DNA from: an uncultured bacterium
Lineage (GTDB): Bacteria > Bacillota > Clostridia > Oscillospirales > Acutalibacteraceae
Reading direction: 5' to 3'
DNA length: 64,000 bases
NCBI GenBank assembly: GCA_905215055.1
Contig: CAJMOH010000009.1
Coordinates: 1 to 64,000 of the forward strand
Shown here: positions 8,200 through 16,491 of the stretch, piece after piece
Layout: the number at the start of each line of letters is the position of its first letter
Numbering within the stretch: position 1 is the first letter of the stretch
Position numbers and translations under genes: made by a program
The notes under the pieces: model-generated
The model's input: the letters and a program-made list of their open reading frames with translations, nothing else
Told to the model about the DNA's origin: nothing
Databases searched by the model: none

Positions 8200-9134
8200 G
8201 CTTTCGCCAGGGCCTTCGCCTGCTCGCGCAGCTGCTCCGCCGCTTTTTTGGGAGTAGTCAGACGCACGTCCCTGCCTCTGGCAAAGAGCCAGGCAAGCAG
8301 GCTGTCGTCCACGGGCGCCTTGACAAACCCACGCAGTCTGCCCTTGGGCAAAGGCTCCACAGTGAGTCTGCCGTCAAAATAAGCCGCTACCTGGGGAAGA
8401 AGCTCCTGGGAAAACTCCAGGGTAAGCTTTTCCTCGCTGGGAAGGGCAAACTCCCCCACCCGGGGCTGAGAGACTGTACGCACCTGGGACAGCTGCTCCA
8501 CGGGATACTCCCCCAGCGACTGAGCGCCGCTGTCATAGGCGGCCAGCCACAGGGCTCCCTCCCGGCGAAAAAGCCGCCAGGGGCTGACCGTCATGGTTTT
8601 AAACGTCCGGCGCAGGCTCCCGGAAGAGGAAAGCTCCCAGAAAACAGCCTGGAAGGAAACCTGCCTGTCCTGCTCCATCGCCTCCTGAAGAAGCTCTGCG
8701 GAGGAAGCCTCTGATGGGGATTCCTTCAGGGAAGGCTCCTCACAAGCGGCGGCTCCCGTTGGGTGAAGCAGCAGCTCTCCCTGATAGCGGCTGCCCAGAG
8801 AGGCCAGCTTTTTCAGCAGCTGAGCAACCCGTCTCGGGGAGAGAAAGGGAGCCTGGCGGACGGCCTCTCCCAGCTGGGATAAATCCTCCTGAGAAAAGGG
8901 ACGCTGGGCCAAATAATAGGAAAAGGAACGGGTTTTCCGGGTTTCAATGGGGAAACCAAAATGCCGCAACGTCTCTATATCGTCATAGAGGCTTTTCCGC
9001 TCGGCTTGAAGGCCCTTGGCCTCCAGTTCCTCCATCATCTGAGGCAGAGTGACGGCATGTTCGCTGTCCGTGCGCTCCAGCAGAATCTGGGCAATGTACA
9101 AAAGCTTCAGCTTTTTCTCAGACACGTTCGGCAC
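8187..9134 (-). CDS. WYL-domain transcriptional regulator (YafY/DeoR-type)
   Basis: A 315-residue protein with an N-terminal winged-helix domain (residues 5-65: KLLYIAQILLERT, LPQMMEELEAKG, RKSLYDDIETLRHFGFPI) and a C-terminal WYL-type ligand-binding region with the variant SPWRLFRREGALWLAAYD in place of the canonical motif, followed by a WCX-like tail. Such proteins bind nucleotides or small effectors and repress or activate nearby genes. Translation starts at GTG after GAGGGGG. It lies 19 bases downstream of the pseudokinase gene in the same direction, so the two may be co-transcribed. The target is unknown. Confidence 0.8.
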   Translation of the reverse strand: MPNVSEKKLKLLYIAQILLERTDSEHAVTLPQMMEELEAKGLQAERKSLYDDIETLRHFGFPIETRKTRSFSYYLAQRPFSQEDLSQLGEAVRQAPFLSPRRVAQLLKKLASLGSRYQGELLLHPTGAAACEEPSLKESPSEASSAELLQEAMEQDRQVSFQAVFWELSSSGSLRRTFKTMTVSPWRLFRREGALWLAAYDSGAQSLGEYPVEQLSQVRTVSQPRVGEFALPSEEKLTLEFSQELLPQVAAYFDGRLTVEPLPKGRLRGFVKAPVDDSLLAWLFARGRDVRLTTPKKAAEQLREQAKALAKAYKL

Positions 9135-9153
9135 AAAGCCACCCCCTCTCCCC

Positions 9154-10758
9154 TTATTCCGCGGCCGCGGCGGGACCAGAACTGACCACCACAGTCACTG
9201 TGGAGCCATAGGCCAGGGAGTCCCCCGCCTGATGGTCCTGATAGCGCAGCACATAGCCGGCCTCCACGTCCTCGCTGGCCTCGTCCACCCGCTGGGCCAC
9301 AAACCCGTTCTCTGTAAGCACCTGTTGCAGCGTGTCGTAGCTGACGCCGTTAAACTCCGGCAGCGCGCGGGTATCGCTGCCACGGCTGACCGTAATGGTC
9401 ACAATGCCGTTTTCGGGGATGGGTTCCCCGGCAAAGGGGTTTTGGCTGCTGATGCAGCCTTCCGCCACCGTATCGTTAAACTCCTGGGCAGTAACCTCCA
9501 GCTGGAAGGGATATTCCCCGCTCTCCACCCGCTGAAGGACTTCCTGGTAATTCTCGTTGACCAGATTGGGAACCTCCTCCACCTGCTGGGCAGAGCTGCT
9601 CTGCTGGAACAACTGGGTCAGGTCGTTGAAGGACATGCCCCGCTCCCCCAGCCACAGAGAGGCCACAATCACCAAGGCCACAAAGGTGACGATTCCAGAA
9701 CCGATCAGCCACACAAAGGGCGGCAGGCCCCGGCTTTGGGGCAGACTAATGTCCAGAGGCGGGATACGCCGGATGGCCTCGGTCTGGTCCACCTCGCTGA
9801 CCAAAGTGGGGGCGGCGGCCAACTCTGTCTTAAACCGCTCGAAGCTGGCGGTGCGCTTGTCAGGCCGAACCTGCAAGGCATTGGCAATGGCCGTAACAGC
9901 AAAGGGAGGCAGAGAGTGCAGCACCTCCCGGGAGATCATCAGCCGCTGGTCCTTCATCCGGCGGGGCGCCTCCTGGGGGGCCTGGCCGGTCAGTGTGAAG
10001 AGCAGGGTGGCGGCAAAGCCGTACACATCGCTGGTTTCTCCGCAGGGCGCCTTGGAGCTGTACTGCTCCACCGCCGCAAAGCCAGGGGCCAGGTCCGGCT
10101 CCAGGGCCGTGCCGGCCCGCCGGGCAGCCACAATGGAAAAGCCCGTAATCAGCAGCGTATTGTCCTTTGTCACCCGCAGACTGTCCGGGGAAATCCCCAA
10201 ATGGGAAATTCCCAGGGAGTTAATCAACCCCAAGGCGGACAGTATGGGCTGGAACATCCGGTTTGCTGTGTTCCAGGAAAGCGTGCCTCCATTGTTTTCT
10301 ACATAGCGGCGCAGAGACACGGAGGGAACGGTCTCATAAACGGCGTAAGCCGTATAGTTTTCTTCGAAAATCTCCAGAACAGAGTGAACTACGGTCACTT
10401 CCCGAAGGCGGCTGACATTTTTTTGCAGGTCTAAAAAGCTGTCCAGATATTGGTCAAAGACGGACTCCTGTCCAGACTTGGGAAACACAGCGCCGTCCTC
10501 GCCCCGAGAGGCCAGGGCGGCGGGGAAAAACTCCCGCAGCTCCACTGTTTTTTTGGTGGTGAGATCCAGCGCGGCATAGGTAATGCCCTCGCTGTTCATG
10601 GCTTTTACCCGTCCCACCTGATACCGGGAGGCAAGGACCGTATGGCAGCCCAAGGCCTCTGGCGGCTGGGGCCTGTCATTGTCCCATCCACAGACAGGAC
10701 ACGGACCTCCGCTAACCGTCAGAGCGGCAAAACAATTCGCGCACAGTTTGCTTTCCAT
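9154..10758 (-). CDS. Zinc-ribbon pseudokinase with two PASTA domains
   Basis: The 534-residue protein starts with a zinc ribbon (Cys 6, 9, 20, 23). A protein-kinase fold follows (about 40-320), one membrane segment (about 347-371), then two extracellular PASTA domains (about 396-465 and 466-530). The overall layout matches Ser/Thr kinases that sense muropeptides. The catalytic residues are missing: the VAIK lysine position reads VELRE (72-76), the HRD loop reads HLGISPDSL (186-194), and DFG reads TGFS. It is therefore probably a catalytically dead receptor. ATG at 10758 follows GGAGG and is preferred to a GTG 12 bases upstream. Confidence 0.82.
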   Translation of the reverse strand: MESKLCANCFAALTVSGGPCPVCGWDNDRPQPPEALGCHTVLASRYQVGRVKAMNSEGITYAALDLTTKKTVELREFFPAALASRGEDGAVFPKSGQESVFDQYLDSFLDLQKNVSRLREVTVVHSVLEIFEENYTAYAVYETVPSVSLRRYVENNGGTLSWNTANRMFQPILSALGLINSLGISHLGISPDSLRVTKDNTLLITGFSIVAARRAGTALEPDLAPGFAAVEQYSSKAPCGETSDVYGFAATLLFTLTGQAPQEAPRRMKDQRLMISREVLHSLPPFAVTAIANALQVRPDKRTASFERFKTELAAAPTLVSEVDQTEAIRRIPPLDISLPQSRGLPPFVWLIGSGIVTFVALVIVASLWLGERGMSFNDLTQLFQQSSSAQQVEEVPNLVNENYQEVLQRVESGEYPFQLEVTAQEFNDTVAEGCISSQNPFAGEPIPENGIVTITVSRGSDTRALPEFNGVSYDTLQQVLTENGFVAQRVDEASEDVEAGYVLRYQDHQAGDSLAYGSTVTVVVSSGPAAAAE

Positions 10759-10849
10759 AAGTTCCTCCACTTTCCCACCCCAAGCCAGGGGCAGCTTTGT
10801 CTGGCCTTTCCCCCAGGGTTTTCAGGCGCGGGTACAAAATCACGTTTCG

Positions 10850-10878
10850 ATTATAACACAAGTCTGTGGAAAATACAA
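10850..10878 (-). promoter_or_regulatory. Sigma-A promoter for the pseudokinase gene
   Basis: Minus-strand TTGTAT, 17-base spacer, TATAAT, about 90 bases before the start codon. Confidence 0.6.
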
Positions 10879-10885
10879 GAAAATC

Positions 10886-10930
10886 ACCCAAAAACAAGAA
10901 GAGACGGTACGAAAAAACGTACCGTCTCTT
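10886..10930 (-). terminator. Terminator of the aldolase gene
   Basis: A perfect 13-bp stem (10899-10911 with 10918-10930) and 6-base loop, with a T-rich tail on the minus strand, 20 bases past the aldolase stop. Confidence 0.88.
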
Positions 10931-10950
10931 GGTTTCCTGCAAAAACAAGC

Positions 10951-11814
10951 TTATGCCTTGCCCACAGAGCCGAACAGCTCCATCTTTTCCTTGACAGTGG
11001 CCTTGATAGCCTCGGTGCCGGGAGCCAGCAGCTTGCGGGGGTCGAAGCCCTTGCCCTGCTGATCCTTGCCCTCTTCGATGTATTTCCGGGTGGCGGCGGC
11101 AAAGGCCAGCTGGCACTCGGTGTTCACGTTCACCTTGGAAACACCCAGGGTGATGGCCTTCTTTACCATCTCGGCGGGGATGCCGGTGCCGCCGTGGAGC
11201 ACCAGGGGCATGGTGCCGGTCTTTTCCTGGATCTTGGCCAGAACGTCAAAGTTCAGGCCCTGCCAGTTTTCGGGATAGACGCCGTGGATGTTGCCAATGC
11301 CGGCAGCCAGCATGGTCACGCCCAGGTCGGCAATCATCTTGCACTCGTCAGGATCGGCCACTTCGCCGCCGCCCACAACGCCGTCTTCCTCGCCGCCAAT
11401 GGCGCCGACCTCGGCCTCTACGGAGATGCCCTTCTCGCCGGCAATGCGGATGATTTCCTTGGTCTTTTCGATGTTCTCATCAATGGGATAGTGGGAGCCG
11501 TCGAACATGACGGAGGAGAAGCCGTCCTCCATGGCCTTGAGAGCGCCTTCATAGGTGCCGTGGTCCAGGTGCAGGGCAACGGGAACGGTGATGTTCAGGG
11601 TTTTCATCATCCCCTCCACCATGCCGGTGACGGTGTTAAAGCCGCACATATACTTGCCAGCGCCCTCGGACACGCCCAGGATAACAGGAGAGCTGCACTC
11701 CTGCGCGGTGAGCAGAATAGCCTTGGTCCACTCCAGGTTGTTAATGTTGAATTGACCGACAGCATATTTGCCGGCCTTGGCCTTGGTGAGCATTTCTTTT
11801 GCGGAAACTAACAT
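10951..11814 (-). CDS. fba: Class II fructose-1,6-bisphosphate aldolase
   Basis: A 287-residue metal-dependent aldolase that splits fructose-1,6-bisphosphate into dihydroxyacetone phosphate and glyceraldehyde-3-phosphate in glycolysis and gluconeogenesis. Family marks are AVGQFNINNLE near the N-terminus, the zinc and catalytic motif HLDHGTYE (about 81-88), EAEVGAIGGEEDG, and LHGGTGIP with another zinc histidine. Length fits the short class II type. It is monocistronic: its own promoter and terminator flank it. A tagatose-bisphosphate aldolase cannot be fully excluded, but the sequence reads as Fba. Confidence 0.93.
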   Translation of the reverse strand: MLVSAKEMLTKAKAGKYAVGQFNINNLEWTKAILLTAQECSSPVILGVSEGAGKYMCGFNTVTGMVEGMMKTLNITVPVALHLDHGTYEGALKAMEDGFSSVMFDGSHYPIDENIEKTKEIIRIAGEKGISVEAEVGAIGGEEDGVVGGGEVADPDECKMIADLGVTMLAAGIGNIHGVYPENWQGLNFDVLAKIQEKTGTMPLVLHGGTGIPAEMVKKAITLGVSKVNVNTECQLAFAAATRKYIEEGKDQQGKGFDPRKLLAPGTEAIKATVKEKMELFGSVGKA

Positions 11815-11855
11815 ACTGTATTGCCTCCCAAAACGGTAGAATTTTGACTAGATTT

Positions 11856-11884
11856 ATTATACTGGACAAGCGGGGAAAAATCAA
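11856..11884 (-). promoter_or_regulatory. Sigma-A promoter for fba
   Basis: Minus-strand TTGATT, 17-base spacer, perfect TATAAT, about 40 bases before the start. Confidence 0.7.
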
Positions 11885-11962
11885 CTCCTCTTGGGGGAAA
11901 TGTTGTGTTTCTTTCCCAAGGGACTGGTTTTGAGGCAGAAAAAGAGCTTTTTTGTTTCTTTC

Positions 11963-11991
11963 TTGACACGTTCCCGCAATGGTGATAGATT
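11963..11991 (+). promoter_or_regulatory. Sigma-A promoter for the UxuB-like gene
   Basis: A perfect TTGACA (11963-11968), 17-base spacer and TAGATT (11986-11991), about 60 bases upstream of the start at 12052. Confidence 0.65.
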
Positions 11992-12051
11992 AAGAAAAAG
12001 CGGGCTTTTCCGGTTCCACGGCCCGGAATGGATCATTTAGGAGGAATTGTT

Positions 12052-12906
12052 ATGCTGAAACTACCCTTTACAGTGGATTTGTCGGGAAAGGTGGCGGTAG
12101 TCACAGGAGCAGGCGGTGTTTTGTGCAGCGTGTTTGCCCAGGCTCTGGCACAGTGCGGCGCAAAGGTGGCGCTTTTGGACATCAACAGAGAAGCAGCGGA
12201 AGGGGCCGCGGCGGAAATCGCCGCCCAGGGCCTGGCCGCCAAGGGATATGCCTGCAATGTGCTGGACAGGCAGAGCTGCCTGGACGCCCGGGAGCAGATC
12301 CGCCGGGATTTTGGCACCTGCGACATTTTGCTGAACGGCGCCGGAGGAAACAATCCCCGGGCCACCACGGACAAGGAATACTATGAGGAAGGAGACGCCG
12401 GTCTGGAGGAGCTGAAAACCTTCTTTAACCTGGACCCAGAAGGCGTTAGCTTTGTGTTTCAACTGAACTTTTTAGGCACCCTGATCCCCACCCAGGTGTT
12501 CGCCGAGGATATGCTGGGCAAGGAGGACGCCTCTATTCTAAACGTATCCTCCATGAACGCTTACCGGCCCCTGACCAAGATCCCCGCCTATTCCGGGGCC
12601 AAGGCCGCTGTGAGCAACTTCACCCAATGGCTGGCGGTGCATTTCGCCGGCGCGGGAATTCGGGTAAACGCCATCGCTCCCGGCTTTTTGGTTTCCAACC
12701 AGAACAAGTCCCTGCTGTTTCACGAGGACGGCACGCCCACCGCCCGGACAGGCAAAATCATGGCGGGTACTCCTATGAAACGCTTCGGCCAGCCGGAGGA
12801 GCTGGTGGGCGGCGTGCTGTTTCTCCTGAGCAAGCCCGCCGCCAGCTTTATCACCGGTGTTGTGCTGCCCATCGATGGGGGCTTTAACGCCTATTCGGGA
12901 GTGTAA
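12052..12906 (+). CDS. SDR-family D-mannonate oxidoreductase (UxuB-like)
   Basis: A 284-residue short-chain dehydrogenase. The cofactor loop is TGAGGVLCSVFA (near 20-31), the NAG motif is NGAGGNNPRAT, and the catalytic residues appear as NVSSMNAY and YSGAKAAV (Tyr-x-x-x-Lys). The stretch FFNLDPEGVSFVFQLNFLGT is typical of the SDR type of fructuronate reductase (UxuB/YjmF), which reduces D-fructuronate to D-mannonate in hexuronate breakdown. No uxuA or uxaC is nearby, so the role is by family only. The ATG at 12052 follows AGGAGGAATTGTT; an in-frame ATG at 12028 lacks a site. Confidence 0.8.
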   Translation: MLKLPFTVDLSGKVAVVTGAGGVLCSVFAQALAQCGAKVALLDINREAAEGAAAEIAAQGLAAKGYACNVLDRQSCLDAREQIRRDFGTCDILLNGAGGNNPRATTDKEYYEEGDAGLEELKTFFNLDPEGVSFVFQLNFLGTLIPTQVFAEDMLGKEDASILNVSSMNAYRPLTKIPAYSGAKAAVSNFTQWLAVHFAGAGIRVNAIAPGFLVSNQNKSLLFHEDGTPTARTGKIMAGTPMKRFGQPEELVGGVLFLLSKPAASFITGVVLPIDGGFNAYSGV

Positions 12907-12909
12907 GGG

Positions 12910-13239
12910 ATGGAAATCACGTTCCCCCAGCGGATTTACCAGCTGGTCAACCGGATTCCTCCAGGAAAGGTGAGCACCTACGGGCAGCTTGCGCTGCTGG
13001 CCGGTTCTCCCCGGGCGGCACGGATTGTGGGAGCGGCCCTGGCCCGGGCGCCTTTTGGCCTTCCCTGCCACCGGGTACTCTATCGAGACGGCTCTCTGTG
13101 CTGCGACCAAGCCTTTGGGGGCAAGGACGTCCAGCGGCAGCGGCTGGAGGAAGAAGGTGTTCCCTTTCTCTCCGACGGCCGGGTGGATGTAAAGCTTTGC
13201 TTATGGAAACCCTCTCAAGAGGAGCTGGATTTTTTGTAG
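12910..13239 (+). CDS. MGMT-family protein (methylated-DNA-cysteine methyltransferase DNA-binding domain)
   Basis: A 109-residue protein made only of the C-terminal MGMT domain. The active-site motif LPCHRV keeps the alkyl-accepting cysteine, unlike alkyltransferase-like proteins, where it is usually Trp. The N-terminal half of Ogt is missing and the protein lacks a clear upstream zinc domain. It may repair O6-alkylguanine or act in damage recognition with nucleotide excision repair. It begins 3 bases after the UxuB-like stop and is probably translated from the same mRNA. Confidence 0.8.
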   Translation: MEITFPQRIYQLVNRIPPGKVSTYGQLALLAGSPRAARIVGAALARAPFGLPCHRVLYRDGSLCCDQAFGGKDVQRQRLEEEGVPFLSDGRVDVKLCLWKPSQEELDFL

Positions 13240-13249
13240 TATCTGCGCC

Positions 13250-13279
13250 TTGCGGCTCTTTCCGCTTTCGTACTATAAT
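13250..13279 (+). promoter_or_regulatory. Sigma-A promoter for the zinc-ribbon membrane protein
   Basis: TTGCGG (13250-13255), 18-base spacer and perfect TATAAT (13274-13279), 24 bases before the start codon. Confidence 0.6.
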
Positions 13280-13303
13280 GAGGGCAAGGAAGGGGATGTT
13301 GTA

Positions 13304-13648
13304 ATGAACAACGACACCGCTTTGGGCCTGCGGGTTTTGGCCTGGGTTCTTTTGGTAATCGGCGTAATTTGGGCAATCTTCACTTGGATTGTCATCACAC
13401 AGGAGCTAATGACGCCGCTGCTGATTTTGGCGGGAGCCGGGTTCTGCTTTGGCGTACTTCTGGGAATCTCGGAAATTGTCAAGCTGTTGGCAGAACAGAC
13501 GGAGGCCTCTCTGCGGATAGCGGAGAACCTGAAAAAGCTGGTGCCTGCCGAAGAGCCTTCCACAGAGCCGAAGCTCTGCGTCAAATGCGGCACACAGTTG
13601 CCCCCTGGAGGAAAAACCTGTCCCACCTGCCATCATGTAAGCGAATAA
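13304..13648 (+). CDS. Small membrane protein with C-terminal zinc ribbon
   Basis: A 114-residue protein with two membrane segments (about 8-30 and 36-57), a short helical linker, and a C-terminal zinc ribbon CVKCG...CPTCH (about 93-111). I do not recognise a named family. Such zinc-ribbon tails are common on small clostridial membrane proteins of unknown role. The ATG at 13304 follows AAGGAAGGGG. It has its own promoter and terminator and stands alone. Confidence 0.65.
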   Translation: MNNDTALGLRVLAWVLLVIGVIWAIFTWIVITQELMTPLLILAGAGFCFGVLLGISEIVKLLAEQTEASLRIAENLKKLVPAEEPSTEPKLCVKCGTQLPPGGKTCPTCHHVSE

Positions 13649-13650
13649 AA

Positions 13651-13689
13651 AAAGCGGCTGCCGCATATTTTGCGGCGGCCTCTTTTTTA
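13651..13689 (+). terminator. Rho-independent terminator
   Basis: Stem GGCTGCCGCA / TGCGGCGGCC with a short AT loop, followed by CTTTTTT, directly after the zinc-ribbon gene. Confidence 0.75.
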
Positions 13690-13718
13690 CAAGGCGGCAG
13701 CGAGAAGCGCGTCACACG

Positions 13719-13768
13719 AAAAAATCCGAACACATTACCCTTTGGATAATATGTTCGGATTTTTTTTA
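13719..13768 (-). terminator. Terminator of tRNA-Pro
   Basis: A-T rich stem AAAAAATCCGAACA / TGTTCGGATTTTTT lies just beyond the 3' end of the tRNA on the minus strand and has T-tracts on both sides. Confidence 0.75.
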
Positions 13769-13770
13769 GA

Positions 13771-13846
13771 TGGTCCGAGTGGCGAGACTTGAACTCACGG
13801 CCTCTTGACCCCCAGTCAAGCGCGCTACCAACTGCGCCACACCCGG
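13771..13846 (-). tRNA. tRNA-Pro (anticodon GGG)
   Basis: The 76-base gene folds as a full cloverleaf with encoded CCA. The acceptor stem is CCGGGTG with CACTCGG, the D arm is GCGC-AGTTGGTA-GCGC, the anticodon stem is CTTGA/TCAAG with loop CTGGGGG (anticodon GGG), and the T loop is TTCAAGT. It decodes CCC/CCU proline codons. Confidence 0.95.
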
Positions 13847-13858
13847 ACAACGTGTTAT

Positions 13859-13887
13859 ATTATAAGGGATAAATTTGAAAAAAGCAA
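13859..13887 (-). promoter_or_regulatory. Promoter of tRNA-Pro
   Basis: Minus-strand TTGCTT, 17-base spacer, perfect TATAAT, 12 bases before the tRNA 5' end. Confidence 0.7.
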
Positions 13888-13967
13888 GCCCTTTTTTCAA
13901 ATTTTTTCATTTTTTTATTTTATAAAAAGACAGACGCCCCAGCTCCGCCTGAGACGCCTGTGCTTTT

Positions 13968-14159
13968 TTACCGGCGGAGCATCAGCTCTTCCGCCATGCG
14001 GCGCAAGTCCTCCTCGTTGTGGATCTCGTCCTTGCGCTCCTCTATGGCGGCGCGAACCTCCTCGGGCAAATCCAGGTTTCCAATGCGTGCCGCCAGCATA
14101 TCATAGGTCACTCCAGAAACGCCGGAAAAGGGCGTTCCACCCCAAAAATAAGGAAACAT
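13968..14159 (-). CDS. Small hypothetical protein
   Basis: A 63-residue protein starting at an ATG preceded by GGGGGTGAT. The N-terminus is aromatic and Gly-rich (MFPYFWGGTPFSG); the C-terminal half is charged and helical (EEVRAAIEERKDEIHNEEDL). I do not recognise the family. It sits between lysC and tRNA-Pro on the same strand. The helical, acidic second half suggests a real protein rather than a chance frame. Confidence 0.5.
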   Translation of the reverse strand: MFPYFWGGTPFSGVSGVTYDMLAARIGNLDLPEEVRAAIEERKDEIHNEEDLRRMAEELMLRR

Positions 14160-14256
14160 GCAAATCACCCCCGGAGTTAGCTTGCGCCGTCCGAAGGTGA
14201 TTACTCCCAACAGGTTTTTTCAATTTTTGCAGGCGCTTCCAGATTTTGAAGCCGGC

Positions 14257-15468
14257 TTATTGGTTCTCAAAAAATTTCTCGTGGATAGCCTCCACGGCAC
14301 GGTCGCCGTCCGCCTTGTTCAGCAGCACGGAGATCTTGATCTCGCTGGTGGAGATCATCTGGATATTCACGTTTCGAGAGAACAGGGCCTCGAACATCTC
14401 CGCGGCCACGCCGGGATGAGACTCCATGCCAGCGCCCACAATGGAAACCTTTGTCACGTTGTCGTCGGAGACAATGTTGGAGGCTCCCCACTTCTCCGCG
14501 TTCTGCTGCAACAGCTGGATCGCGTCGTCCATCTTGTTTTTGGCCACGGTAAAGCTGATGTCCTTGGTGCCGTTGCGCCCAATGGACTGCAGGATGATGT
14601 CCACGTTAATCCCCTTGCTGGCCAGCTTGGAAAAGATCTTAAAGGCCAGGCCCGGCTTATCCGGCACCCCGATAATGGAGATGCGGGCAATATTGTCGTC
14701 CTTCGCCACCCCGCTGATGAGCATTTTTTCCACGTTGCTTTCCTCCTTCACGATGGTACCCTTCCGCCGGGTCAGGCTGGAAAGGACTTCCAATTCAATG
14801 TTATACTTCTTTGCCATTTCCACAGACCGGTTGTGGAGCACCTGGGCGCCCAAAGTTGCCAGCTCCAGCATCTCGTCGTAGGAGATGGAGCTAAGCTTGA
14901 TGGCGCCGGGGATCTTCCGGGGATCGGCGGTGTAGACGCCGTCCACATCGGTGTAGATTTGGCACAAATCCGCATGCATGGTAGCGGCAATGGCCACAGC
15001 GCTGGTATCGGAGCCGCCACGGCCCAGGGTGGTCATATCCCCATAGCGGTTGACGCCTTGGAAGCCCGTCACCACCACAATGCGCCGCTTATCCAGCTCC
15101 TGCTCGATGCGCTGAGCGTTAACGCGCTTGATGCGGGCATTTCCGTAGTCGGAGGAGGTGTCAAAGCCCGCCTGCCAGCCCAGCAGGGATACAACAGGAT
15201 AGCCCATGCGCTCGATGGCCATGGCCAGCAGCGCGGCGGAAATCTGCTCTCCCGAGGAGAGCAGCATATCCATTTCCCGCTTGGAGGGCCGGTCGTTGAT
15301 TTCGCCAGCCTTAGCAATCAGGTCGTCGGTGGTGTCTCCCTGGGCGGAAACCACCACCACCACATCATTGCCCTCCTTATAGGTGGAGGTGACAATGTCC
15401 GCCACATTGTTGATGCGCTCGGCGTCCTTGACGGAGGTGCCGCCGAACTTCTGTACAATCAGTGCCAT
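14257..15468 (-). CDS. lysC: Aspartate kinase
   Basis: A roughly 403-residue enzyme that phosphorylates aspartate, the first step to lysine, threonine and methionine. The N-terminal kinase domain has VQKFGGTSV, GRGGSDTSAVA and TDVDGVYTADPR; two C-terminal ACT domains (about 265-400) provide feedback control. ATG at 15468 gives the usual MALIVQKFGG start with 9 bases from the GAAGGGA site; an ATG two codons upstream is too close to it. It is the last gene of the run with thrB, hom and pheB. No lysine riboswitch is visible in the 110 bases upstream. Confidence 0.95.
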   Translation of the reverse strand: MALIVQKFGGTSVKDAERINNVADIVTSTYKEGNDVVVVVSAQGDTTDDLIAKAGEINDRPSKREMDMLLSSGEQISAALLAMAIERMGYPVVSLLGWQAGFDTSSDYGNARIKRVNAQRIEQELDKRRIVVVTGFQGVNRYGDMTTLGRGGSDTSAVAIAATMHADLCQIYTDVDGVYTADPRKIPGAIKLSSISYDEMLELATLGAQVLHNRSVEMAKKYNIELEVLSSLTRRKGTIVKEESNVEKMLISGVAKDDNIARISIIGVPDKPGLAFKIFSKLASKGINVDIILQSIGRNGTKDISFTVAKNKMDDAIQLLQQNAEKWGASNIVSDDNVTKVSIVGAGMESHPGVAAEMFEALFSRNVNIQMISTSEIKISVLLNKADGDRAVEAIHEKFFENQ

Positions 15469-15578
15469 ACACATTCTTCCCTTCTTCCCGCCCTGGCAGG
15501 GCAGGTCATCTCTCTATCAGCACTCCCCCGCAGGGGATGTCCCAAGCTATTCTATGCGGCAAAATCGCCGGCGGAACC

Positions 15579-16475
15579 TTACTCGATGACGATCTGGGCG
15601 CCCTGGGGAGCGGCGGAGAGAATCTCCACCCGCCAGCCGGTGATCCCCTTGTCCTCCAGATGGGTGACGCAGTTGCGGCCAAAGGCCTGAGCGTTCTCGC
15701 TGTCGATCATGGCGATGATGGTGGGTCCCGCGCCGCTGACATAGGTCCCCAGGGACCCCAGCTCGTAGCTCATGCGGAACACATCATCATAATGGTCGAT
15801 CAAGCTGGAACGGTAGGGCTGGTGAATCCGGTCCTGAACCGCCACCCGCAGGTTTTGCAGGTTGCCGGAAAACAGAGAGGCCGTCATCAGCCCAGAGCGG
15901 GACAGGTTGTACACCGCGTCCTCCCGGGAGTAGGTTTTGGGCAGAGCAGCCCGGGCCTCCTCCGTTTTCAGCTCAAAGGGCGGGATCATCAGGGCAAAGC
16001 GGATTTTGTCCGACACAGGCACGCTGACGCTGTACACCCGTTTGCCCTCCATCGCGGAGGCTACCAGTCCACCGGACAGGGCCGGGCTGGTGTTGTCCGG
16101 GTGGCCCTCAATCTGAGCCGCCAAATTGATCAGGTCCGACTGAGAAAGGGGATTGCCCATAAAGCGGTTGGCGCCCAAAATCCCCGCCACGATACAGGCG
16201 GAGCTGCTTCCCAGGCCCCGGGCCATGGGGATGTTGTTTTCCTGGATAATCTTCAGACCGGGCAGCTTTTTGCCGCAGATCTCGTACAGGTGCTGGGCCG
16301 CCCAAAAGATCAGGTTGCTCTCGTCCGTGGGGACCTTGACCCCGTCGGTGCAGCGGATTTCCAGGGTGTCGGACTCCTCCATCCACACCCGGTTCTGCAT
16401 GGTCAAGGCGATGCCCAGGGAATCAAAGCCGGAACCCAGGTTGGCGCTGGTGGCCGGCACGTCAATGCGAATCAT
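15579..16475 (-). CDS. thrB: Homoserine kinase
   Basis: A 298-residue GHMP-family kinase that makes O-phosphohomoserine for threonine synthesis. Motif 1 is VPATSANLGSGFDSLG at the N-terminus; the ATP-binding GHMP loop is MARGLGSSSACIVAGI (about 88-103), and the C-terminal GAGPTI motif is present. The ATG at 16475 follows GGGGGGAGAGG. It lies 16 bases after hom and so belongs to the same operon; no thrC is in the window. Confidence 0.94.
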   Translation of the reverse strand: MIRIDVPATSANLGSGFDSLGIALTMQNRVWMEESDTLEIRCTDGVKVPTDESNLIFWAAQHLYEICGKKLPGLKIIQENNIPMARGLGSSSACIVAGILGANRFMGNPLSQSDLINLAAQIEGHPDNTSPALSGGLVASAMEGKRVYSVSVPVSDKIRFALMIPPFELKTEEARAALPKTYSREDAVYNLSRSGLMTASLFSGNLQNLRVAVQDRIHQPYRSSLIDHYDDVFRMSYELGSLGTYVSGAGPTIIAMIDSENAQAFGRNCVTHLEDKGITGWRVEILSAAPQGAQIVIE

Positions 16476-16491
16476 GTACCTCTCCCCCCTC

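Noticed and set aside
13921..13966. Terminator after the small gene at 13968-14159
   Set aside because: The repeated GGCGTCT sequences are direct, not inverted, and no convincing stem forms outside the coding region.
14257..15578. Lysine riboswitch upstream of lysC
   Set aside because: The 110-base gap between thrB and lysC has no recognisable riboswitch core and the gene lies inside an operon.
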